Shown here piece after piece: positions 1 through 6,049 of a stretch of 43,617 nucleotides of DNA; the first letter of the stretch is position 1; each line of letters starts with the position of its first letter. The DNA is from Gloeothece verrucosa PCC 7822 (GTDB taxonomy: Bacteria > Cyanobacteriota > Cyanobacteriia > Cyanobacteriales > Microcystaceae), in NCBI RefSeq assembly GCF_000147335.1, contig NC_014504.1, positions 1 to 43,617 of the forward strand, given 5' to 3'. Made by a program: the position numbers and the translations under genes. The notes under the pieces are model-generated. The model ran no database searches. It saw only the letters and a list, made by a program, of their open reading frames with translations, and was not told where the DNA came from.

Positions 1-19
1 TAAAGGGAGGTGTATCCGA

Positions 20-211
20 GTGACAAAACTGGTGTCCTCTTTTCGACCCGATGATTTTTTTACAGCACAGCAACAAATCCGATTACAGGAACAAAAAGTG
101 CAGTTTCATGAAGCCGTTGAAAGGAGCGAAGCCCTTTCTTTTATTCAACAGCAAGAATTGGAAAATTTAGTAGAAGCTGAGGCGCGAGGCGGCTATTTCT
201 CGTTCTGCTAA
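20..211 (+). CDS. Small hypothetical protein, possibly frameshifted at its end
   Basis: A 63-residue ORF starting at GTG, with a good ribosome site (GGGAGG at 5-10) nine bases upstream. It is hydrophilic, Gln/Glu-rich and probably helical, with no domain I recognise. The last residues look out of frame: reading the other frame from about 185 gives AAISRSAKILFLL and a stop at 228-230, which continues the acidic helix VEAEAR more naturally than the present ending GGYFSFC. One extra base near 186-190 would explain this. It sits just upstream of the interrupted gene at 280 and the HNH gene at 4407. I recall this kind of small-protein/HNH grouping in cyanobacteria, but cannot assign a function. 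Confidence 0.5.
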   Translation: MTKLVSSFRPDDFFTAQQQIRLQEQKVQFHEAVERSEALSFIQQQELENLVEAEARGGYFSFC

Positions 212-421
212 AATTCTGTTCTTATTATAGGCAGCCTCAAAAATCTAAAAATCGAACTAACCCATCTCAAGAAATAACAATGGCAGAACTTACCATTCAA
301 ATTTCCGACGAACTAGCCAGCCGCTTAGAACCTCTGCGAGAGCGTCTTCCCCAATTGTTAGCACAACTGCTTGAAACCACAGACCGGGGCGCAGAAGTCC
401 CAATTACAGACACAAGCTCTG

Positions 422-427
422 TCTATG
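422..427 (+). repeat. Target-site duplication, left copy (TCTATG)
   Basis: TCTATG directly abuts the left tip of the transposon and is repeated at 4176-4181 beyond the right tip. Six bases match; the true duplication may be five, as is usual for Tn7/Tn5053 relatives, with one base matching by chance. Confidence 0.85.
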
Positions 428-468
428 TGTAGCGGACTGCAAACATAAACGCTCCGACCTGCAAACAA
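428..468 (+). repeat. Left terminal inverted repeat (41 bp)
   Basis: Begins TGTAGCGGACTGCAAACATA and is identical over 41 bases to the reverse complement of 4135-4175. Similarity continues imperfectly inwards to about 591. Confidence 0.95.
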
Positions 469-477
469 AGAGCTTTC

Positions 478-591
478 GGGACAGAATTATTTGCAAATAG
501 AAAGATAACTTGAGCCAGAATTAAGTGCAACTGAGACAGAATTATTTGCAACCAGACAGCAAACATAAACTTGGGACAGAATTATTTGCAA
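478..591 (+). repeat. Left-end array of probable transposase-binding repeats
   Basis: Four copies of a 19-bp unit, consensus GRGMCAGAATTATTTGCAA, start at 478, 512, 533 and 573 (steps of 34, 21 and 40 bases). A partial copy of the terminal repeat (CAGCAAACATAAAC) lies at 557-570. The same units occur inverted at the right end with mirror-image spacing. Repeated internal sites of this sort bind TnsB/MuA-type transposases, so that role is inferred. Confidence 0.85.
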
Positions 592-746
592 CTAGCAGTA
601 AAGAAAATCTTCCTTTTCTTTCCCCTCAAAGCTTGTGTTTTAGCTAACCTAAATTCAAGCTTCTGTGGTTAAAAAACTCAGTAAATTAATCAAAGTTAGG
701 AGATCATGGTAGTTGACGAGTTTCTTAACGCACTTAGTCGATCAAT
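592..746 (+). promoter_or_regulatory. Gap before resolvase; probable res site and promoter
   Basis: About 155 non-coding bases between the end repeats and the resolvase start at 747. Serine resolvases usually act at a res site directly upstream of their own gene, which also regulates it, so this is the expected position. I see AT-rich sequence and short imperfect inverted motifs but could not define subsites with confidence. Confidence 0.35.
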
Positions 747-1307
747 ATGTTTATTGGCTATGCCCGTGTCTCGACGGATGACCAAAACCTAAATCTTCAA
801 AGAGATGCTCTTTTAAGTGCAGGCTGTACCAAAATCTATGAAGATCGTTTAAGCGGAGTCAAGGTGGCAAGACCTGGCTTACAACAAGCCCTCTCGGTAG
901 CCCGATCTGGGGATGTTTTAGTAATCTGGCGTTTAGATCGTTTGGGACGATCATTAAAAGACTTGATCCAAACAATGGAAACCCTAGAAGAACGAGGGAT
1001 CGAGTTACACAGTCTAAGCGAATCAATTACTACAACCACTTCAGGGGGACGTTTGATCTTTCATCTGTTTGGGGCATTGGCAGAATTCGAGCGTAATCTC
1101 ATCAAAGAGCGCACGAGTGCCGGCTTAAAAGCAGCCAGAGCTAGAGGGCGTAAAGGAGGCAGACCAAAAGCCCTAGAACCCAATAAACGGAAATTGGCGG
1201 TCAAACTTTATAAAGAAGGACAACATACCATTTCTGAGATTTGTCAGATGATGGGCATTTCTAAACCCACTCTCTACAGTTACGTAGCGGAGGCATCCCT
1301 AACCTAA
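747..1307 (+). CDS. Serine recombinase (resolvase/invertase family)
   Basis: A 186-residue protein with the N-terminal catalytic domain of small serine recombinases: it opens MFIGYARVSTDDQNLNLQ, with the nucleophile at Ser9 in the YARVST motif. Further conserved blocks are DVLVIWRLDRLGRSL, GRLIFHLFGALAEFER and the linker RARGRKGGRP. A C-terminal helix-turn-helix (ISEICQMMGISKPTLYSYV, about 159-180) should bind a res site. The length is normal for a Tn3-type resolvase. In this element it probably resolves cointegrates made by replicative transposition. Its stop is directly followed by the transposase start at 1308, so the genes are translationally linked. The ATG at 747 begins exactly at the conserved MxIGYARVS sequence. 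Confidence 0.95.
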   Translation: MFIGYARVSTDDQNLNLQRDALLSAGCTKIYEDRLSGVKVARPGLQQALSVARSGDVLVIWRLDRLGRSLKDLIQTMETLEERGIELHSLSESITTTTSGGRLIFHLFGALAEFERNLIKERTSAGLKAARARGRKGGRPKALEPNKRKLAVKLYKEGQHTISEICQMMGISKPTLYSYVAEASLT

Positions 1308-2963
1308 GTGAAGCGTAAACAAATACCCCCTGAAGCTTTAGTCGTTTTAAAACAGCGTTTGGAGATGCTGCCACCTCGTTGTCACGAACGGCGGGTATTA
1401 ATGGAGGAAACAGCCACTCTATACGGCATTTCAATCGACACTTTATACCGAGCATTACGTTTGTTATCTCGACCGAAGTCGGCACATCGGGCAGACCGAG
1501 GGAAACCCAGAAAACTTTCAACCCCAGAAATGGAGCATTATTGTGAGGTAATAGCAGCGTTTAAAATTCGTACCTCAAACAAAAAAGGCCGACATTTGTC
1601 GACAGCACGAGCAATCGAGTTACTTGAAGAATATGGACTCTTAACGCCTCAAGGATTTGTTCAACCCCCAAAAGGTCTATTAAATAAAAGCACTGTCAAT
1701 TATTATTTAAAAGCATGGGGATATGAGCATCAGTATCTAATTCAACAGCCCCCCTGTGTTAGATTTCAAGCCGAATATAGTAACGATTGCTGGCAATTTG
1801 ACCTGAGTCCCTCAGATTTAAAACACATTTCTCATCCATCATGGGTTGAGCCAGGTAGAGGAAATCCTCAGTTAATGATTTACAGTATTGTTGATGATCG
1901 TAGTGGAGTTTGTTATCAGGAATATCGCTGTGTCTATGGTGAAGATGTAGAAGCGGCTTTACGCTTTTTATTTAATGCTATGAGTGCTAAAGGAATCGAA
2001 GAATTTCCCTTTCAAGGCATTCCACAAATGCTCTACATGGATAATGGTCCAATCGCCAAAAGTCGAATTTTTCAAAATGTTATGGAGTGCTTAGGAATCT
2101 CTGTAAAAACTCATGTTCCCAATGGCAAAGATGGAAGGCGAATGACGGCTAGGGCAAAAGGAAAGGTAGAAAGACCTTTTCGTACCGTCAAAGAAGCTCA
2201 CGAAACGCTCTATCATTTTCATCAACCGGAAACTGAGACTGAAGCTAATCAATGGTTAATAAAATATTTGTTACATTACAACAACCAGTTACATCGGGAA
2301 GGAAATCTTTCACGATTAGAAGACTGGATGCGCCATTTACCCGCTACAGGAATCCGTCAAATGTGTAGCTGGGAACGATTTTGTACTTTTGCTCGTGAAC
2401 CCGAACGTCGAAAAGTCGATGGGTCGGCTAGAGTTTCAGTCGATGGAGTAGCTTATGAAGTCGAACCGTCCTTGGCGGGAGAAACCGTAACTTTGTGGTG
2501 GGGTTTATTTGATAATGAATTATATGTCGAAAAAGATGAACAACGTTTTGGTCCATTTCATCCTATTGATGGGCCAATCCCCTTACATCGTTACCGTAAA
2601 TTTAAAACAAGTAAGCGTCAAGAACGAACTGAACGGATTGAAGCGTTAGCCAAGCAAATTGAGTTGCCTTTAGAAGCATTAAAAAAACATAGTTCCCTGA
2701 CTCTAGTCAACTTTGAATCACCATTACCAACTTTAATTCCTTTTCAAGATCCAGACCCTTTTCAAGAATTTACTTACCCGACAATTTTGAGTGCCAAACG
2801 AGCAATTGCTGACTATTTAGGGCAACCTTTGGCTAAACTAGGAGATGAGCAAAAAGCTTTTATTGAAGGGCTTTTAGAGAAGACTTTGAACAAAAAGCAG
2901 ATCACTGAGCAGGTACGGGCTTACTTTTATCCTCATCAAAAAGGAGAACCTCATGCTCATTGA
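1308..2963 (+). CDS. DDE (rve-type) transposase, TnsB/TniA/Mu-like
   Basis: A 551-residue transposase. The N-terminal 110 residues contain helix-turn-helix DNA-binding regions (TATLYGISIDTLYRALRLL and a second near 85-130). The rve/RNase-H-like core follows with a plausible DDE triad: Asp165 (CWQFDLSP), Asp245 (YMDNGPI) and Glu288 (GKVERPF). The C-terminal part resembles the beta-barrel and tail of TnsB/Mu transposases (DGSARVSVDGVAYEVEP). It would cut and join transposon ends at the repeats described at both termini, helped by the ATPase encoded next. The start is GTG, immediately after the resolvase stop. It overlaps the ATPase gene by 11 bases. All key residues are present, so it looks functional. 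Confidence 0.9.
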   Translation: MKRKQIPPEALVVLKQRLEMLPPRCHERRVLMEETATLYGISIDTLYRALRLLSRPKSAHRADRGKPRKLSTPEMEHYCEVIAAFKIRTSNKKGRHLSTARAIELLEEYGLLTPQGFVQPPKGLLNKSTVNYYLKAWGYEHQYLIQQPPCVRFQAEYSNDCWQFDLSPSDLKHISHPSWVEPGRGNPQLMIYSIVDDRSGVCYQEYRCVYGEDVEAALRFLFNAMSAKGIEEFPFQGIPQMLYMDNGPIAKSRIFQNVMECLGISVKTHVPNGKDGRRMTARAKGKVERPFRTVKEAHETLYHFHQPETETEANQWLIKYLLHYNNQLHREGNLSRLEDWMRHLPATGIRQMCSWERFCTFAREPERRKVDGSARVSVDGVAYEVEPSLAGETVTLWWGLFDNELYVEKDEQRFGPFHPIDGPIPLHRYRKFKTSKRQERTERIEALAKQIELPLEALKKHSSLTLVNFESPLPTLIPFQDPDPFQEFTYPTILSAKRAIADYLGQPLAKLGDEQKAFIEGLLEKTLNKKQITEQVRAYFYPHQKGEPHAH

Positions 2964-3924
2964 AGTGATGGAACACTATAGCTTAGTACGAGAATTCCGT
3001 CGCGCTGGTTATTATGAAACAGTCCATCAACAACAGCTTTTTAAAGAGATTAAAGCGGCAATCGCTTCGGGGCGGTTGGTAGCACTGACAGGTGTCGTGG
3101 GTTGTGGCAAAACTGTTACTTTACGTAGATTACAAGCCGCATTGATTAAAGAAGGGAAAATTCTGGTTTCTAAATCTCTCTCAGTAGACAAAAATCGAGC
3201 GACTTTGACAACTTTAATTTCGGCTCTTTTTTACGATCTTAGTGCCGATAAAACTGTTAAAATTCCTTCTCAAGGAGAAAAAAGAGAACGAGAACTCCGA
3301 GAATTAATCCGTAAAGGCAAAAAACCGGTAGCTTTATTTGTCGATGAAGCCCATGATTTACATAGTAAAACTTTAACGGGACTGAAACGTTTAATTGAAG
3401 TCGTCGAAGATGGGGGAGGCATTCTCTCAGTAGTATTAGCTGGACATCCGAAGTTAAAAAATGATTTACGTCGTCCAACAATGGAAGAAATTGGCTATCG
3501 AGCGGCGGTTTTTTCTTTGGATGGTTTAATAGGCTCTCAACGGGAATATATCGAATGGTTAGTCAAAGTTTGTACACCAGAAAAAACACAATTACAAGAT
3601 ATTTTACTTCCAGAGGCGATTGATTTATTAGCATCTCGACTAAGAACTCCTCTACAAATCGAGCAGCATTTATCATTAGCTTTTGAGGAAGCTTATCAAA
3701 TGGGAGAAAAAACCGTTTCTGTTGATATTATCGAGTCAGTTCTTTCAAAACAAATTGATGATTTAGAACCGACATTAACTCGACATGGTTACAACGTAAA
3801 AAGCTTGGCAGAACAGTTTAATACTAAGCCGGCTGAAATTCGTTCTTTATTCGGTGGACAACTTGATGCAGTGCGGGCACAGGAGTTACGCGAACAAATG
3901 TTAGCAGCCGGTTTACCCATTTAA
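2953..3924 (+). CDS. AAA+ transposition ATPase (TnsC/TniB/ExeA-like)
   Basis: A 323-residue AAA+ protein with Walker A GVVGCGKT (residues 47-54, Lys53), Walker B ALFVDEAH (Asp131, Glu132) and a sensor-like stretch SVVLAGHPKLKNDL. This layout is that of the transposition regulators MuB/TnsC/TniB and of ExeA-like ATPases, which select target DNA and activate the transposase. The C-terminal helical tail (residues 255-323) ends LREQMLAAGLPI and may contact the transposase. The start is chosen at ATG 2953 because AAGGAG lies six bases upstream; it overlaps the transposase end. It completes the three-gene transposon operon. Confidence 0.9.
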   Translation: MLIEVMEHYSLVREFRRAGYYETVHQQQLFKEIKAAIASGRLVALTGVVGCGKTVTLRRLQAALIKEGKILVSKSLSVDKNRATLTTLISALFYDLSADKTVKIPSQGEKRERELRELIRKGKKPVALFVDEAHDLHSKTLTGLKRLIEVVEDGGGILSVVLAGHPKLKNDLRRPTMEEIGYRAAVFSLDGLIGSQREYIEWLVKVCTPEKTQLQDILLPEAIDLLASRLRTPLQIEQHLSLAFEEAYQMGEKTVSVDIIESVLSKQIDDLEPTLTRHGYNVKSLAEQFNTKPAEIRSLFGGQLDAVRAQELREQMLAAGLPI

Positions 3925-4011
3925 TTAATGACCGAGCGACGGGCACTTCCGTTACAGCAGTAGTTACTGTAGTAGCGACTTGGGCAAGATCTGAAGGCGG
4001 CCAATTTTTAG
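3925..4011 (+). other. Short non-coding stretch after the ATPase
   Basis: Between the ATPase stop and the right-end repeats there are about 90 bases with no gene. A near-palindrome CAGTAGTTACTG begins near 3957, and a very short ORF (MTERRALPLQQ) follows the stop; it may be a remnant but is too short to support. Confidence 0.3.
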
Positions 4012-4125
4012 TTGTATTTAATTCTGGCTCAGATTTATGTTTGCTGTCTGGTTGCAGTTAATCTTGTCTCAGTTGCAGTTAATTCTGTCCCAACTCACTT
4101 TTTCAGTTGCAAATAATTCTGGCTC
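4012..4125 (-). repeat. Right-end array of probable transposase-binding repeats
   Basis: Four inverted copies of the 19-bp unit, TTGYADWTAATTCTGKCYC, at 4012-4030, 4052-4070, 4073-4091 and 4107-4125, spaced 40, 21 and 34. This is the exact mirror of the left end (34, 21, 40), and the outermost copy lies 50 bases from the tip at each end. A degenerate terminal-repeat copy (ATTTATGTTTGCTGTCTG) lies at 4033-4050, matching 551-568. Confidence 0.85.
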
Positions 4126-4134
4126 AGAAGACTC

Positions 4135-4175
4135 TTGTTTGCAGGTCGGAGCGTTTATGTTTGCAGTCCGCTACA
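4135..4175 (-). repeat. Right terminal inverted repeat (41 bp)
   Basis: Ends ...GTTTGCAGTCCGCTACA and is the exact reverse complement of 428-468. Confidence 0.95.
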
Positions 4176-4181
4176 TCTATG
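4176..4181 (+). repeat. Target-site duplication, right copy (TCTATG)
   Basis: Matches 422-427 and lies directly outside the right tip of the transposon. Deleting the element with one copy restores the host reading frame. Confidence 0.85.
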
Positions 4182-4406
4182 CTGAAGTTTTGGACTTTCT
4201 TCTTCATAGTCCTACCAAAAATGAAATTATCGCCTTTAAAGTTTCCCCACAAGCTCAAGAACGTTTAAGAACATTACTGGAAAAAAACCGAGAATCTGCA
4301 CTTACCCCCTTAGAAACGGCGGAGTTAGATACATATCAACAGCTAGAACATTTGATGATATTACTCAAAGCACACGCAGTCAACGCCATCAACTAAATGT
4401 CTTCAA

Positions 4407-4838
4407 ATGAGTGCAGAACTCCGCTCTTTTGTGATTGAACGTGCCCAAGGTCAATGTGAATACTGCCTGATTCATCAAGATTTTTCCATCTATAGCCATG
4501 AAGTTGACCATATTATTGCCATTAAACATGGCGGTCAAACTACGCCCCTTAATCTTTGCCTCTCCTGCTTGTCTTGTAACCGTCACAAAGGCTCCGATTT
4601 GGCCACAATAGATCTCAACACTGGTGAAATTATTCCCTTATTTAACCCCCGTCGCCAAAAATGGACAGAACATTTCACTCTCAATAATCCCTATATTGAC
4701 GGGCTTACTCCAATTGGCATTGCCACAGCGCGGTTATTAAAGTTCAACGCGCCCAACCGGCTCATTGAACGGCAAATTTTGCGCTTCGCAAGGACACTAT
4801 CGTCTTTGATTTTATCTCATAAATTTTTTTTCCAATAA
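4407..4838 (+). CDS. HNH endonuclease family protein
   Basis: A 143-residue protein with an HNH nuclease core: zinc-binding pair CEYC (residues about 13-16), catalytic motif SHEVDHIIAIKHGG (about 31-44), then LCLSCLSCNRHKGSDLA. This is the usual single-domain cyanobacterial HNH protein; the family cuts DNA at a metal-bound active site, but the target of this branch is unknown. It starts ten bases after the stop of the interrupted small gene (280-4396), so the two were probably co-transcribed before the transposon landed. Expression may now depend on an internal or transposon promoter. The stop codon TAA lies inside the palindrome at 4831-4848, and the C-terminal FFFQ may be a product of that palindrome's arrival. 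Confidence 0.88.
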   Translation: MSAELRSFVIERAQGQCEYCLIHQDFSIYSHEVDHIIAIKHGGQTTPLNLCLSCLSCNRHKGSDLATIDLNTGEIIPLFNPRRQKWTEHFTLNNPYIDGLTPIGIATARLLKFNAPNRLIERQILRFARTLSSLILSHKFFFQ

Positions 4839-4848
4839 CGTTATTGGA
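4831..4848. repeat. Perfect 18-bp palindrome TCCAATAACGTTATTGGA
   Basis: A loop-free perfect palindrome overlapping the stop codon of the HNH gene. Its core CCAATAACGTTATTG occurs three more times, all inside parB (13144, 13189, 13279), each also preceded by a T-run. It lacks a loop and a following T-run on either strand, so it does not look like a terminator. It is either a protein-binding site (for example for ParB) or an interspersed palindromic repeat. Confidence 0.8.
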
Positions 4849-4873
4849 AACTTTAATCGGTTGCTGACTTTTT

Positions 4874-5713
4874 TCAGAACGCCCCTTTATTTTTCGTTCT
4901 CACGCGCTGGTAGAAATCCTCCATCACCTCAATAAAAGAAGTGTCTTTTTTCCAAAACGGCGGAAACTCACCTCCTTTTTTGACGACAATGGCGCTCACG
5001 CCTCCAGTGCTTGCTGAAGGGACGGTTTGGGGTAAGCGCTTTTCACCATGCCAAAAGTCTTTTGGTGAACATGGTAATGATGCCTTTACTTTTCTTGGTT
5101 GGGTATAGTAAGAATCTACAGCTTCAAGCTCAATTTCTTGTTCATTCATCGCATCGGAGAGAATTTTTCCTAGAGGAGTTTTTGCGAGTTCCTGTTGCAG
5201 TTGGGAGCGTGAAATTCCTCTCAGTTCAAATAGTAAAAAAGGATCTTGGTCTAATTCGGATGCTACTAAATAATAGACTCCGGCGATATGTTTACAGGGA
5301 TTTTCCCAATCGGGACAAGAACAATTAGTTTTAAAGTCTTTACTACTGTAGGGAAGTAAATGCAGCTTATATTTAGAAAATGCTTCTTCAATGTTATCAG
5401 GGACTTCATTCATGAGCAGCTTAGAAACCCAGCTTGCCTTTGAGCCGATATAGCTCAGGGCTTTTGACCAATCCGTTGCAGAAATCGGCTTAATTTCAAT
5501 GTTTATATTGTATAAAGGTTCTTTATAAACGCCGAAATAGGGATTGATTGACCCCCTCACTAAGGCTGTAATTTTCCCGTTTTCAATATAATATTCCTTG
5601 ATTTTGCCATTTCGGGCATAGGAACGTCCCCGTCCCAACCTCGCTGTCTCTGTAAACTCTTCTAAGGCTTCGATGAATCGTTTTCCCCACCAAGTTTAAC
5701 TAAATTCTGCCAT
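4874..5713 (-). pseudogene. SWIM zinc-finger protein with an early in-frame stop
   Basis: The SWIM motif is clear: CSCPDWENPCKH (CxCx6CxH) in the middle of the protein. In cyanobacteria such proteins accompany SNF2 helicases, as here (SNF2 at 6050). The natural start appears to be the ATG at 5711-5713 (MAEFS), but codon 6 is TAA (5696-5698), followed by TWWGKRFIEALEEFTETARLGRGRSY, which fits the usual N-terminus of the family. So either the gene is a nonsense pseudogene, or translation begins at the TTG at 5638 (LGRGRSY), giving 254 residues without the first 25. The rest of the frame is intact to the stop at 4874, which suggests recent mutation or use of the alternative start. Confidence 0.8.
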
Positions 5714-5745
5714 GTTTTACCTCACAAAAATAATGTATCTTACCC

Positions 5746-6006
5746 TTAAGCCTCACGCATTCCTCTAATTTTATCCTTGAGCAGATTAATAACAACTTCG
5801 ACCTCATTCCCTTCGCCTCGGTCAAGCTGTTCTAGTCCAACTGTTACTTTTTGGCGGGTTTCTTCTACCCATTGTTCATAGTGCTTATCTTGTTCTTCAA
5901 GCAGTCGAAAAGCTTCAATAATCACTTCATCAATGCTCTTATATTTACCGCTCTTTAACTTTTCTTGAATAAATTGTTCTTGTTCTGGCTTGAGTATGAT
6001 GTCCAT
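5746..6006 (-). CDS. Orphan ParD-like antitoxin
   Basis: An 86-residue protein of the ParD/RelB-type ribbon-helix-helix antitoxins: it opens MDIILKPEQEQFIQEKLKSG and continues YKSIDEVIIEAFRLLEEQD, the family's usual beta-strand and two helices, with a charged C-terminal tail that would wrap the toxin. Its normal partner, a ParE toxin encoded immediately downstream, is absent: the next sequence is the start of the SWIM gene at 5713. It lies between the SNF2 and SWIM genes on the same strand. It may be a relic, an anti-addiction antitoxin, or pair with a ParE elsewhere in the cell. Confidence 0.8.
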   Translation of the reverse strand: MDIILKPEQEQFIQEKLKSGKYKSIDEVIIEAFRLLEEQDKHYEQWVEETRQKVTVGLEQLDRGEGNEVEVVINLLKDKIRGMREA

Positions 6007-6049
6007 ATCATCACCTTTTTCTAATTATTTTTTGGTGAGTTATTCGAGT

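Larger units (their letters stand above)
428..4175 (+). mobile_element. Complete 3.75 kb transposon with resolvase, DDE transposase and AAA+ ATPase
   Basis: The element is bounded by 41-bp perfect terminal inverted repeats starting TGTAGCGGAC (428-468 and 4135-4175) and flanked by a direct repeat TCTATG (422-427 and 4176-4181). It carries three tightly packed plus-strand genes: serine recombinase, rve-type transposase and AAA+ ATPase. The TGT...ACA tips, internal repeats at both ends, and the ATPase partner are traits of the Tn7/Tn5053/Mu superfamily. No TniQ, TnsA or Cas gene is present. All three genes are open, so it may still be active. The exact family is not one I can name with certainty. 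Its insertion site is the small gene at 280-4396. Confidence 0.92.
280..4396 (+). pseudogene. Conserved small protein gene interrupted by a transposon
   Basis: The 5' part is 280-427 (MAELTIQISDELASRLEPL...) and the 3' part 4182-4396 (...AEVLDFLLHSPTKNEIIAFK to LLKAHAVNAIN). Removing the element at 428-4175 and one copy of the six-base duplication TCTATG restores an open frame of 120 codons, reading SSVYAEVLDF across the junction, so the gene was intact before insertion. It is a short acidic helical protein. I recall similar proteins directly upstream of HNH nuclease genes in cyanobacteria, as here (HNH at 4407, ten bases after this stop). Function is unknown; a regulatory or antitoxin-like partner of the HNH protein is only a guess. 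As it stands, the 5' fragment terminates at the TAG inside the element at 430-432. Confidence 0.85.

Noticed and set aside
428..4175. Possible CRISPR-associated transposon (CAST)
   Set aside because: The TGT...ACA tips and the TnsB/TnsC-like genes recall CAST elements, but there is no TniQ, no Cas12k or Cascade gene and no CRISPR repeat inside the element.
4831..4848. Palindrome as a transcription terminator
   Set aside because: It has no loop, the T-run precedes it on the plus strand, and on the minus strand it is followed by A's, not T's. Repetition inside parB also speaks against it.
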